Origin: Parasponia andersonii
Taxonomy: Eukaryota; Streptophyta; Magnoliopsida; Rosales; Cannabaceae
DNA length: 64,000 nucleotides
Assembly (NCBI GenBank): GCA_002914805.1
Contig: JXTB01000117.1
Coordinates: 186,001-250,000 of the forward strand
Direction: 5' to 3'
Shown: piece by piece, positions 13,101 to 24,640 of the stretch
Numbering within the stretch: position 1 is the first letter of the stretch
Layout of the letters: each line of letters begins with the position of its first letter
The notes under the pieces: model-generated
What the model saw: the letters and a program-made list of their open reading frames with translations, nothing else
What the model was told of the DNA's origin: nothing
Database searches by the model: none
Program-made: the position numbers and the translations under genes

Positions 13101-15679
13101 AAATTTATTAATATTTTTTAGGGTTCGGATTTGGATAGGAAAATACAGATTCGGACAATGATAAAAGTCTCAGGGGCTCCTTTGGTACTCTACTTAATTT
13201 TTCAACGCATTAACACATGATTTGATTTGTATAGAAATAACGGTATAAAGATGTATGAAGCAAAACCACACTGTCTTCATTTTTAGTGAATGATGAAGGC
13301 CTGATTTTGAAAGTATAACTCAAAATTGGGCTGCCAAATGTTTGGTTAAAAATAGAGTTAAGCACACTCAGAACTTTACAAATATAGTGATATGACTTTC
13401 TCTCTTTCTTTCTTTCTTTTTTCTTTTTTTTTTTTTAGTAGGAATTGTGACATGATTTTTAGCTTTGCAATTTTAAAGAATTCAGTCCCACTTTTAGATA
13501 AGACGTAATTGGAAAATATATTTTGTGCAAAATTTTAATGTAAATTACAAGCGTTCATAATACTGTATGCATATCAAATAAAAAAAAAAATGGTTTCAAA
13601 ACAGATATCAAACGTATCTTTATGAACTAAAATATGTGATACATTTTACCATCAAGGTGTAGTATTTTAATTATGATAATTAAAAGGAACGTAAGACATG
13701 ATGACAATGGCTAGTTGAAAGTTGGAAATAGATAAAATATGACGGGTGATTTATATAGATATACGTAAAATGCTGTCCCTATATTGAAATTTCGTTATCA
13801 CTTGTTTATAATACAAGGGTAATGGTTTTTTTATTTTTATTTTAAATGAGACTTGACGAATAATAATCACTTATTATAAATAAAAAAAGATAATTTAGAG
13901 AATTAAACTTGTAATCTAATACCCAGTTCTCGTCTATTAAGCTAACTTTTAGTGGGCACGAGGGGCCAATGGTTAAACTCACAACATGCACCCCCTAGCT
14001 CAATGGAAGTGAGATTGGTGGCTTCTAAGCACACTAAGATCTCATGTGAAATAGCGGTGAGCTAATTTGTATTCAAGCATTAAAATTTGGACAATTATTT
14101 AAAAAAAATAGTTCAAAAAATAAAGTTAAAAAAATTGTTCAAAGATAGTTAAACACAATCCTTTTAAATAAAGTATCATAATTTTAATTGTTGAGCACAA
14201 ATTAGCACGTAATTGTATCTTGATTTTGCCCATAGTTTTCGTAGTAGAGCTTATGATAATTTTTATAAGAATAATATTATGAGTATCGAACATTACAACG
14301 ATATATCTTATATAAATCTCAATTAATGATAATTTTTATAAGAATAATATTATGAGTATCGAACATTACAATTACAATGATATATCTTATATAAATCTCA
14401 ATTAAAATATAATTATAATTAACTGCCTATTTTTCCCCCTGACGTTAACTGCTAGCAAAGTTCCATAAATTTTTTCGACTAATTACAAGGCATTTATTTC
14501 AAGCAAGAAAGGTCAAAAGAAAAGGGCGTCGTTGAAGAATCGCCGGAGGAATATACTCGCTCGAGTTCGAAATTAACGATTACTCGCGTGGAAGTAGCTG
14601 GGGTTGGGGTTCACGAACTTCACGTAACTGCGCTTCGATTGTCGAGTTATGATTTCCGAGTTCTTATCAGGCGCGTTAAGTTTAGTCGCGAAAGTGGCGA
14701 GTGGATAAACGAGGAATGCAAGAGGTTATCCATTTGTTGAGCTGGACGGGGGTTCGGCGGATCTTTATGGTAGTAAATTAGTAATACTAAAGTACAGAGT
14801 ACCAAGAGTTTTCTGTTTAACCCCTGAAGAATATAATATTTACATATTCCTTTTTATGGAAAATAATATCCATACATTTTTAACTTATTATAGAAGAGCG
14901 CCTCTTAATTTAATATATTGAACCAAATTAAGACGTGGCTAATGAGGATTGTAAACCAGTAAGCTAAAGTGTTTCTATTATTGTTTAAAGTAAAAGGCAA
15001 ATTTATAATCGACTTCATATGCTCTTCTTTTCTCTTTTATGAGCTTAGAGAAAATAAATGCATAACATGACATGTTTAGTAATGGAAAGAGTGATGTTGT
15101 GCCTATTTGCTCACATAACGTGTCATGTTCAATAATCTCTCTCTTAAACCTTTCAATCAATCTCTTTTGATATGAGCAATTCTGAACATGGAAGAGTAAT
15201 AGCTATTATTCTTTTTACTTAATATATGGGTTTGAATAAATCTCTTGCTTATTTTTAAGGTAATTGAGTAGTTTTTGTTTCTAAATTATTTACCTATTTT
15301 AAATCTAATTCATAGCTAGATTGAATTGTAGTGTACAAAGTGTGCTCTTGAATGAACTTTGTTGAGCAATATAAACCAAAGTGCACTCATCGTACCCCTA
15401 TTCTTCTCTTGAGCAAAATATAAGACATGACAACTTATGTGAGCAAATATAAGCCAAAGTTGTATGAATGACACGCAGCTCAATCCGGCTATGGCTATGA
15501 AAGCAGACACACCAAGGAGGAGTAACTTGAAAAACGACATACTTTCAAGCGAAAAAAGGTTAATAAACGACATAGTTCTACCAAACCAAAGTCACAAAAC
15601 AAAGCACAACATAGTTCCTCGTACGACAATTTAAACAAGTAAAGACAAGAAGCATATGAAATTCTTCGGCTTATATAGT
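13101..15679. other. AT-rich intergenic between IBR3-like and sucrose synthase genes
   Basis: No supported gene. It contains a tandem duplication of about 73-78 bp (separate entry) and a GC-richer island at about 14515-14770 that I could not identify. The rest is low-complexity AT-rich DNA, and the last part is the 3' flank of the sucrose synthase gene. Confidence 0.4.
14253..14405 (+). repeat. Two-copy tandem duplication, about 75 bp unit
   Basis: The block starting ATGATAATTTTTATAAGAAT and ending AAATCTCAATTA occurs at 14253-14325 and again at 14326-14403. The copies are nearly identical; the second has a short ATTACA insertion. The high identity points to a recent event. Confidence 0.85.
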
Positions 15680-18600
15680 TCAATGGTGATCATCCACTGC
15701 TAATGGAATGTTCTTCACCTGAAATACAACCAAATAAAGGAACCAAAATAACATTCCTTAATTCTTTGATCGCATAAAAATCCAATTCAATTAAACTTCT
15801 TATCACAATATGAAATATCTACAAGAAATACTAACCAGATCTCTGAACTTGAGGATGTAAAACATCTCCAAGTATCGCCTTGTCTCTCGCCTTTCGAGCT
15901 TCGAAACATACTTCCAAAAACCATAAACCCCGGCCAATGTTAGTAGCCTCTCTGAATATATCTTCCAGGTGTACCTAAAAAGTGTATAATTTAGAGATGT
16001 TACATAAGATGAGTTATAGAGATTTAGGCCTCTCTCTTATCTTTTGCATGTATACAATGTATCAAACCTTTCATAGATTCGTTTTAGGCCTGAATCAGAG
16101 ATTTTATCCCAGTGGTCAGGTTCCTTCTGGCAGCGTTCAAAGAAGTCAATCAGAGGCTCAGCCATTTGATCAGGATGGTAGGGATCGATATGGAATCCCG
16201 AAACGCCATGCTCAATGATCTCAGCTGGACCACCATTACAAGTTGCAAATGTGGGAAGGCCACAAGTCATGGATTCCACAACTGTAAGGCCAAAAGCTTC
16301 GTAGAAGGCAGGCTGCAATGGATGAATTAGTCGGTTAGAAACAGAGAGATTCAAATCCTCGGTCGAATTTTAGTGTCTACCGAGTTAGTATAAGAACTCT
16401 ATCAAATATCCATCAAAATGTACCTGAACAAAAGCACCTCTGGTGTCTGCAATGTAACGATAGAGCTCGCCATTTCGAGCGCGGTTCATCTGTGCTGTTA
16501 TCCATCGGAACTGACCTTTCAAGTTGTATTTTTCAATGAGACCATGCATTTTTTCTATCTCTTGTACTTCTTCTCTGTCCCGGGACTTCTTCACATCTAT
16601 GTAGCCACCAACCACAACAAGATTTGCCAGCTCTCTTAGCTTGGTGCTCTTGCCATAGCACTCAACAAGACCAGTTAAATTCTTCACTCTATCCAGTCTT
16701 GCCATGGAAAAGATGATTGCTTTTGATTTGTCACTCAAGAAACCACTGCATCAGCATTGAGAAAAGCACGAAGCTTTAGCATTAATTTTCCAAGAAAAAT
16801 TTTTGCAAGTCTAGTTATGTAGATGATGCTTACACATGCTCATCGTTCTGCTCAGTGCCATATACGAGTTCTTCGATTGAACCATGTAAAGCAGTGAGTC
16901 TCTTTTCCTTTTCGTAGTATGGAAAGTATATTGCCATGTCTGCGCCTGGAGAGACAATATTAAACTTGGGATCGAAAACATCGATCCCATGGACAACTCG
17001 ATAAAGTCCAGGAAGGGTGAAAGCTGTGTGGCTCTCATACTGTCCAACGTTGTTATGGCTGAGTCAAGGAATCAAGAAAAATATGAATAGAACTTTGGTG
17101 CATAATTAATTCAAATTTAGCTTTTAGTTCAAATCAAGTTTTAGACAAGTAAAGAAGCGTTTCACCTTCCTGCAATCTCTTGGTATGTACTGGTAATGAT
17201 AAAATCAGCATTGTTCATTGCAATAAGATCGGCAGTAAACTGACTTGAAAAATGGTACTTGTCCTCGTGCTTTTTCCAATATATATCTGAATCAGGATAC
17301 TTTGTCTTCTCCAATGCATGAGCAATGTTACACTAGATGAAAAATTTCAGTTTAGTAAATTGAAACTAGTAGTTTTAGCAGATTATTGTGTTGTAGTACA
17401 AAAACAGGAGATTTAGTAATCAATGCAAACCTGTGTTATTCCTAGTTTATAAGATAGCAGAGTTGCAACAAGGTTTCCATCACTGTAGTTGCCTATGATA
17501 AGATCTGGAACACCTTGCAGCTCAGCGGCAATTTCATTCGAGGCATCCTGAATACGGCCATAGAAAATTGAAGATTAAAATAGGCCAAACTTTTCAATCA
17601 TAATACAGTCTGCTTCACTAAATCCTCATCCATAATTTGTCTATGAAGGAGGGCCAGAATTAAAACATGGGAGTTCAGAAATAAGAACTTTATCTAATGA
17701 AGGAATATGGTATTTGAAGTCTTTACCTCAGCAAACGTTTCCAAGTAAGGCCAGACGTCAAACCTCGAAATCCACTTCTTCAAAATTCCATTTTCAGTCC
17801 TAAAAGGCACTCGCAAAATGGAAGTGTGTTCTGTTCCGCTGATTTTTTCTAGTCTTTGGTTGCATGTTGTCCCTTTTGCATCAGGTATTAACCGAGTAAC
17901 CTTAAACCACCACTCATATGTGAATGAAATCAGTGAAAACTTGACTTTAGTTAAAGAAATTAAAGAGAGAAGCATCGAATATAGCTTGAAAAATGTCTCA
18001 TATGTGCAAGTGAATAGACTTACAATGAGAATTTTGGGAATAACATCTAGTCCTTGCTTTTGTATTCTAAGAAGCATCTCACTTTCCAATGCACGCACTT
18101 GATCAAGGATGTAAACAATCTGCATGGTAAAGAGAAAATAAAATATGCGTCGTAAACATCATAAAATTTACAACAACAGACCAAAAACCGGCAAACCTAG
18201 TGCATAAAATTTGCATTTCCGGTTTCCAAATAGAGGTCTATAATCACAAAGTTTATGGTACCTGTCCTCCAGTGTCTGGCAAACCCAGTACATTTGCTTG
18301 GCCAAAGTAGCCATGTGGAGACACAATGACGACATTGAATACCATAGGAATTCTACCAAGAAACGTTTCTAAGGTAGAAGGATCAGGAGCTTGAAGAATC
18401 TCCAAGAGCAAATGGATCATTTCTGAAACCCTCTGAGCTGTGTCACCCCAACCCCTCTCAAATCCCATTCCTTGTAAACTATTCAAAGTTCAAACACAGC
18501 AAAATAAGCATAACTCGTTTCAAAATTCCAAAGTCTGGCCTAAAGCTGTAGAAGATTCAGTTGCTTACTCAAATTCAAACTCAGAATAGGGTGTTCCTGG

Positions 18601-19644
18601 TGGGAGCTTAGAAAGGTATTCCTCTACCCTTACAAGAGCAGATTGAAGCTTGGATATGTTTTGAATCCGATCATTTAGCATCATTGCCTGCAGAACAACA
18701 TGATTAGTAATCCATATGATCAAAGTTCCGAATACCATTCTGTAATAATAAAGATAAAAAGAAGGCATGTCACGTGAACAAACTTACATGGCCATCATGT
18801 TTATGTGCACGAAGAAAATCAAGCAGAGGCATCAAACTTTCTTTATTACGAAACATAATCGAAGAAAGATGACGATTAAGGAACTGAACCCCGTTTCCAA
18901 TGGATGAAGATCGGGTTGGTCTAGGGAATGTAGCATTAAATGGTTCAAGATCAAGTTCGAGCACATAATTTCCATTGCTCCTACAACATATTTCATAACC
19001 CAAAAACCAATTTTGTTACTTCTATGGATATCCGGAGTAAAATAATAGGTCAAAAAGAGAATTCATCGATACTAAAACAGCGTTACAGTACTAGTTGACC
19101 AAACATTCAAGAGCAATAGCGTGACTAAGCACCACACTTTCACATCTACTGATTAGTACGTGATTAGTCTTTCACATCTACTGACTAGTACATGATTAGA
19201 ATGTGGTGCTTAGCACCACAGGTGCCTATTGTCATTTTTCGACATTTAAAGAGGAGGAAAAGCCTTACTGTCCTTCGACAAGTTCTTCTCTGAATTGAAG
19301 ATACTCTGCCACACTCAAATGGTCCACATTGAGTTCATACACATTAACACGTACGTATTCCCAAACCCCAGGTCTTGGACGAATTGCAATGCACACAAAA
19401 GGAGGCAGAACAATAGCTTCCTATAAATACAAGATCGGTAATGAAGTTTTTAATTTTCTTTACATTATGTGGTAATTTAGAAATGAGTAAGTACTTTAAG
19501 TTTAATTCACCTTTGCGGACTGTAACACTTTGTTAAAAGGGCTATCCTTGAGCTTTTGCATTCCTTCATCTTCTTTCACTATATTGTTTAGCTCGTCTAT
19601 TAGCTGATGAGATTGTAGAATCGCTTTCCCCTGAGCAACATACC

Positions 19645-19709
<65 letters not shown>

Positions 19710-20084
19710 ACACACCAAGAAAAAAAAGTCCACTTCTCAGAAACCAAAATATCCATTGGACCACAAAAAGGAAAACCCTTCAGAAAGACAGAACTCAGAA
19801 TTTTAAATTATGCATTCATGCATGTACTTGTTGAAAGTTTATCTGATTTTTTATCATGAACATGTAATAACGTTAGCATAGATATTCACATATACACACG
19901 TATTTGGTCAACAAATATGCTCGATTTATGACTATGCATATAACATGCATATATATGCCTCTCAATATATATATATATATATATAATATGTAAATGGAGT
20001 TCAAAGTAAGATCATGAACCTGGAGAGCAGAGAAACAAGTTCATTGGGGTGAGCAGCAAGAGTATCCTGTATCCTTTCCCGCAT
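15680..20084 (-). CDS. SUS: Sucrose synthase, SUS2/3-type (15 exons)
   Basis: The exons are 20084-20020, 19643-19511, 19420-19269, 18980-18788, 18687-18569, 18478-18262, 18119-18024, 17900-17727, 17547-17431, 17332-17166, 17058-16834, 16745-16424, 16312-16068, 15974-15836 and 15718-15680. They total 2403 nt and encode 800 residues with no stops. The enzyme reversibly makes UDP-glucose and fructose from sucrose and UDP, feeding cell-wall and starch synthesis from the cytosol. The GT-B active site is complete: the sucrose-synthase block with PDTGGQ, then [12 protein letters not shown] with R569 and K574, and the E-x7-E motif as E665 and E673 in [18 protein letters not shown]. Sequence blocks ([39 protein letters not shown]) best match the SUS2/SUS3 clade. 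The first in-frame ATG gives [16 protein letters not shown], which starts at the position of an internal Met in most relatives. An in-frame TGA lies just upstream, so the short N-terminus with the usual serine phosphosite is missing unless an upstream exon exists. Confidence 0.96.
19126..19220. repeat. Mini inverted-repeat element in SUS intron 3
   Basis: TAAGCACCACA at 19126-19136 is the exact inverse of TGTGGTGCTTA at 19202-19212. Between them a unit of about 31 bp (TTTCACATCTACTGA..TAGTA..TGATTAG) occurs twice in tandem. A third AGCACCACA follows at once, forming a near-perfect 19-bp palindrome with the right arm. Confidence 0.7.
19654..19707. repeat. (TA)n microsatellite at the SUS intron 1 acceptor
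   Basis: About 54 bases of pure TA, read on the - strand directly before the TATATAG acceptor of exon 2 (19643). It takes the place normally held by a pyrimidine tract. Confidence 0.9.
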
Positions 20085-20263
20085 TGTCGAAATTTCTCAC
20101 GCAGGAACAAGTCGAACGAAGAACAAATACGTTAAAAAAAAAAAAAAGACTCAAAGATATTGTTATAATAAGATGCTGTTATATATACGTATATATTTAT
20201 ATATGAAAGAGAAATGGTAAAAGGAGAAGAAGGGTGAGGAAGATAAGTGAAGTTGCATGAAGG

Positions 20264-20270
20264 ATTTATA
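20264..20270 (-). promoter_or_regulatory. Putative TATA box of the sucrose synthase gene
   Basis: TATAAAT on the - strand lies about 180 bases ahead of the first ATG. The roughly 150-base leader this predicts contains no other ATG, which supports 20084 as the start if no 5' exon is spliced in. Confidence 0.5.
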
Positions 20271-22280
20271 GCGAAGGGGATGATGAAAGGTGGAAGAAAG
20301 GTGTGGAAAGAGGCCAAAAGGGTGACAGAGGAAACGGTCAGTCGTTTTGCTAAAGCGAGTTTTTGATAAATGTGAGTCGGCACCTGGCTAAGCTGCATGC
20401 ATGGTTTGGTGGGTGCCTCTGTTCCTCGCTTTCTGATACACTGACCATACTTAGTCTGGGCGTTAATTTGCGTTGGGACCTGTGAACGTAGTCGTTTTTT
20501 CAGGTTCGTGAGGGTAACGTCCAAATGCTAGAGGGTCGCAATTAAGGCTCAGGATATTGAAGAGTTTGGTGATTTTGTAAACGACGTGGGCGGAGTTCAC
20601 TATGAGTTTTCGTTAGTTTTGACCACTTCAGTTGAGCCTAATTGAGACTCTTATCTTATTAGTGAAACCAAGGGTCATGTAGGGACCACCGCTTTCACAA
20701 GCTCTAAGAGACCAAGTGTTTTTGGAGTAAGTTGGCCAGGGCCATGCGAGGTATAAATTGTTTACTGGCAGGAATGATTGTAATTAGTACATTGAGTATA
20801 TGCATTTCGTGTGGTGTTGCTGAACACCTAGCATTACTCGTGTTTTTGGGGTAAAATGACTTTTTTCAGGTTTATTTTGTAAGATTAATATGTTACCACT
20901 ACATTATGACTTTTAAGACAAAAATATTAGTGGGCGATTCTAATACAGTGACTAAACAGTTCTAAAAAACGATCATTTTGAAAAATTGTCGTAGGAACCT
21001 CATTTTGACTCAAAGCACTCTATTTCAGGTCCATTTCCCTGACAAAATCAACAACCAACCACTCTTTTTTCCCCCTTCCTCTTATGCAAATATACTACAT
21101 TTTGAATGAAAACCTACAGAATTAATCTAAATCCCCAGAAGAAGGTAATTTGTATCTTCAAATTAAAGAAATGAAAACATTGACTTTCCAAATAAAAATA
21201 GTGGTGGTTATGAAAACAAAATTAAAAAAAGAAAGAGATAATATATTTTTATACATTGTATTTTGACACTTTGTTCAAATTTTACCTTATATTTTAGTTA
21301 TTATCAATATTGATATTTAAATTTAGAATATGTTACAAATTTATACTCAGAGACTAATTTTGAGCAGTTAATTTACTAAGATACTATTTAAAAATTTAAA
21401 AATAAATCATATAAAAATTTATCTGAATAATTTATTAAATCATCTTCATAAATTAACTACTCTAAACTAATAAAATAGTATAAATTTGTAACAAATATTA
21501 AATTTAAAGGATAATGTTGAATAATAATCAAAATATAAAGTACAAATTAGAGCTGGCAATTCGGGCCAGCCCACGACTCCTTACCGTAAACCAACTTGGC
21601 CTATTCATATGCGGGCCAAGTTGAGCCTGGCTCAACTCCCAAGGTCAAGCTATGCTTAAGAATCTTAGCCCAACCCATTTATTTAGGGCTCATTGTCCTA
21701 AAAATTTTTTAGGACCAAGAATTCTGGATCTTTATTGTCAAAAAAAGGATTGAACACGGGTTAGCCCATTTGGCCCGAGTCCAACTTGGCGTATTCTTGG
21801 CCTGGAGGCTAAAGGACTTGATTTATTTTTTCTTTTAGTCTAGACCGGACTTGTCAGTTTAGTCTACCTATTTTGCTATTTTTATATATAAATTAAAAAA
21901 ATTGTCAAAACATGATTTTTTTTTTTTTTGAAAGAAACAGGCAGATTACACGTGTTAAACACGATTCACAATAAAGAATTAGCATAGCCTGAGCGTGTAT
22001 GCCAGATAGTAGATAAGTTTGCATTAACAGAAGGCTTATCCAACAAAACAGAATAATTAGTAGCAAAAAGCAGCTTGAAATGTAATCCAAGATGCCTTGA
22101 CGACAAACTCAACTCGAAAAAGGTACAAAGTGTCCAAAAGCAAATGCCATCATAAATTTTACTCGAGTGCGCGAAGGACTAGGCACACACAAGAAAGGTA
22201 GTACATCAACACATACAAATCCTCTAAAGGATGATTCGAATTTCAAACGGAAAAAAAAAAAAAAAATTAGGATCAATAAA
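20271..22280. other. Intergenic upstream of the sucrose synthase gene
   Basis: The first 300 bases are the SUS promoter region. The rest is AT-rich without a supported gene. A GC-richer segment at about 21547-21850, with repeated GGGCC, GGCCCAA and AGCCC words, resembles the terminal parts of hAT-like or other TIR elements such as the one at 62.6-63.2 kb, but I could not find two ends. A CCACTACATTATGAC string near 20898 might be a CACTA end; this is weak. Confidence 0.3.
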
Positions 22281-22282
22281 AC

Positions 22283-22368
22283 CTGTGGAGTTGTAAGATA
22301 TGTCCCACTTTTAAGAACCTTCTCCATACACTCACAAAATTCATTAGGTGCAAAACCTATAAAAGGTC
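22283..22368 (-). pseudogene. Isolated exon-like coding fragment, unknown family
   Basis: Read on the - strand, an 86-bp block has an AG before and a GT after it and encodes 28 residues beginning FIGFAPNEFCECMEKV. The composition is unlike the surrounding AT-rich DNA and looks protein-coding. I cannot assign it, and I found no neighbouring exon that would continue it. It may be a captured or stranded exon. Confidence 0.35.
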
Positions 22369-22595
22369 CTTCGCAATACAATGATCAAGAAATAGTAGTA
22401 CAAGTAAAACTGAAGTCATACAGAAAATCAGAAAAGAGAAGTATTGGATTGCAAACTGATGCAAATTAATGCAACCAACTATTAATAGAACGTTATTCAT
22501 TACACTGTACAGGATACACAACAGAGGTGCCTCCCTGGAGAAAAAAAGTAACAAACATGTTTAGATTCCTACTATCCTTCAAGTTTTAACCAGGG

Positions 22596-22598
<3 letters not shown>

Positions 22599-22648
<50 letters not shown>
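22599..22648. repeat. (AT)n microsatellite
   Basis: About 50 bases of pure AT, just downstream (on the - strand) of the decayed coding fragment. Confidence 0.95.
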
Positions 22649-22650
<2 letters not shown>

Positions 22651-22680
22651 ACTAGGCTTTCCTGCTTCTAATGGCTACTT

Positions 22681-22926
22681 TTAAGACTTGGAAGGCAAAT
22701 CTTCATCTTCTTCAGGTTCCAGTGGTCCAGGTTCTGCTTCTGGTTCCGTTACTTCAGCATCCGTTATTTCAAGTTTTGTTTTTGGCTATGGTGCACGAGT
22801 TTCTGATCGTGGTTGTTTTTGTTCCCCCAAATCATCTAGGAAATCCATTATAGTTTACGCTTGTTTCGTCTAACTGTTCAGTCCCATAATCGAACTTTCC
22901 TTTTTCTGATCTTCCCTTCTTGGTCA
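22681..22926 (-). pseudogene. Decayed C-terminal coding fragment with acidic tail, unknown family
   Basis: Read on the - strand, one frame gives SNHAQLTKKGRSEKGKFDYG followed by TEQLDETSVNYNGF. The same message continues after a one-base frame change as LDDLGEQKQPRSETRAP, then an in-frame TAG, then PKTKLEITDAEVTEPEAEPG and PLEPEEDEDLPSKS with a TAA at 22683-22681. The charged, repeat-free composition over about 80 residues and the acidic end resemble the C-terminus of a nuclear or chromatin-type protein. One frameshift and one nonsense codon mark it as a pseudogene. I do not recognise the parent gene. Confidence 0.5.
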
Positions 22927-22929
22927 ATT

Positions 22930-24640
22930 GGGCATGATTGGAATGTCATATATAGCTCTAAAGTCTCGATTTTTTTTTTTTTTTCTCATCTTTGCAAACT
23001 CTAGCTAAAGTTCAAGTTTGAGGAATTTTAGTGAACTATATAGATTAAATTTTAATGCTTTTAGCAGTCAATTTATATTCATTATTTGTATTTATAATTA
23101 TTTATAAAACTTTTATACAAAAATATATTTTTTTATAACTGTTCACTTATTTGTATAAATGCACTTGGAATTTAATTTGATTAAATACTATTACTAAGAA
23201 TCTTTAAAATTATTGGTTGAATAATTTCGCGGTTAAAGTTTCTTAGTCTATTTTTCAAAACTAATGTTTAATACAGGATTCGGTTTAAATATAGTATTTC
23301 AATTATTTATCTTTGGTTGAAAGATTGTTGATTAAATAATTGAATTTTCTTCTGGAAAAGTTTTGCTTGAATGATTTACAATCCACAAACCTTCTTACTT
23401 GATCGTTACGTCCTGTATGCTTTTATTGTCTAATTTTATATACATGAGATGTATAATATTATAGTGTTAGCACTTTGGCTTTAGACAATAATTGTTTTGA
23501 TCATAGTACTATGTTTATTATAGTATGTTATAATGTCTTAAATTAGCTTATTCTCTTTAAGTCGCATAATTGGATATATATAATTGATTTTGTAGTTACT
23601 AAATAAGTTAGATAATTAAGTAAAATCAGGATCTCTAAATTTTAAAAGATTGAGTGGGAGCAGGTATAAGATATCTATAGTCTCCATCATTAGTTCAATG
23701 GTTCTAAAGATGTGCCTCGCCTCAGAATCTTACTGAGCTCCCGTAGGAAGGCTTTCATCTTGGTATTACTGGTATTGAGTCTCTTAGGATAAATTTGCGA
23801 GTGGACTTTACGTACAGATTTCCCGTAGGAGACTGTATTGTTTAAGAAAGCTTGTGAATTGAAATGATGGTTACATACTCAACATAGAATGCTATTAACC
23901 TCCCGTAAGAGCTATGTTAGTAATTCTATGGACTGATAAACAGGGTAATTAGTAAACTAGAATATAAGATATTTGTCTTTTTGTCTAAAGTGAATTGTTC
24001 ACATTTAACTTGTAGATTCACATGATTACCTGTAGGTAACTTGTGATCTATGGTAGATTAAAATACCTTGAATATTTGTGACGGTATTAGGGATTCTTAC
24101 ACAAGCATTTTATCTTGATAGATTTAATGTTAAGTATTCTAAATTCTTTTATATTTAGATAAACTAGCAAACTTAGTTTAGTACTAGGAGGATCATAATT
24201 TACATACTTATCTATAGTTTATTCTTAGTTTCCAAATGACCAATAAGAGTATAACACATAATCTTCATGTTTGATTATATGTCATAACATTTAAGTTTTC
24301 TTATTTTACTCTAAATGTACTCCAATATTTTGCACGAATTGTCTACTGAATTTAAATTAGTTACTTTGATTGATAAATCACAAGAGTTGGTGATTTTGTC
24401 AAAGTTTACTCCTGATAATTAATACCCTTGTTGAGGTATTTATTATCTTACTTAAGATAATGAACACCCTTGTTGAGGTGTTTATTATCTTACTGTAAAA
24501 TTAAATCGAAACAAAGATGTTTGTATTCGATTATTTTTCCCTATATGTTTAATTGAGAATTAAAACTACAGAATTTAATTGTGAATTGAATTCATTAAAT
24601 TCGATTATGAATTAGATTTATTTTATGACTTTTGTCTAAT
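22930..24640. other. AT-rich sequence, probable leader or decayed 5' part of the copia element
   Basis: No supported ORF. From about 23640 a less AT-biased segment (GAGTGGGAGCAGGTATAAG, GAGCTCCCGTAGGAAGG) leads toward the protease remnant and may be the untranslated leader and decayed gag region. I could not locate a 5' LTR matching the stretch at 27.0-27.7 kb. A 37-bp tandem duplication (CCTTGTTGAGGT..TTTATTATCTTAC) lies at about 24422-24495. Confidence 0.35.

Noticed and set aside
20132..20524. 130-residue - strand frame ahead of sucrose synthase
   Set aside because: Overlaps the promoter and leader, ends in poly-Phe from a T run, and cannot be joined in frame to SUS exon 1 by a good splice site.
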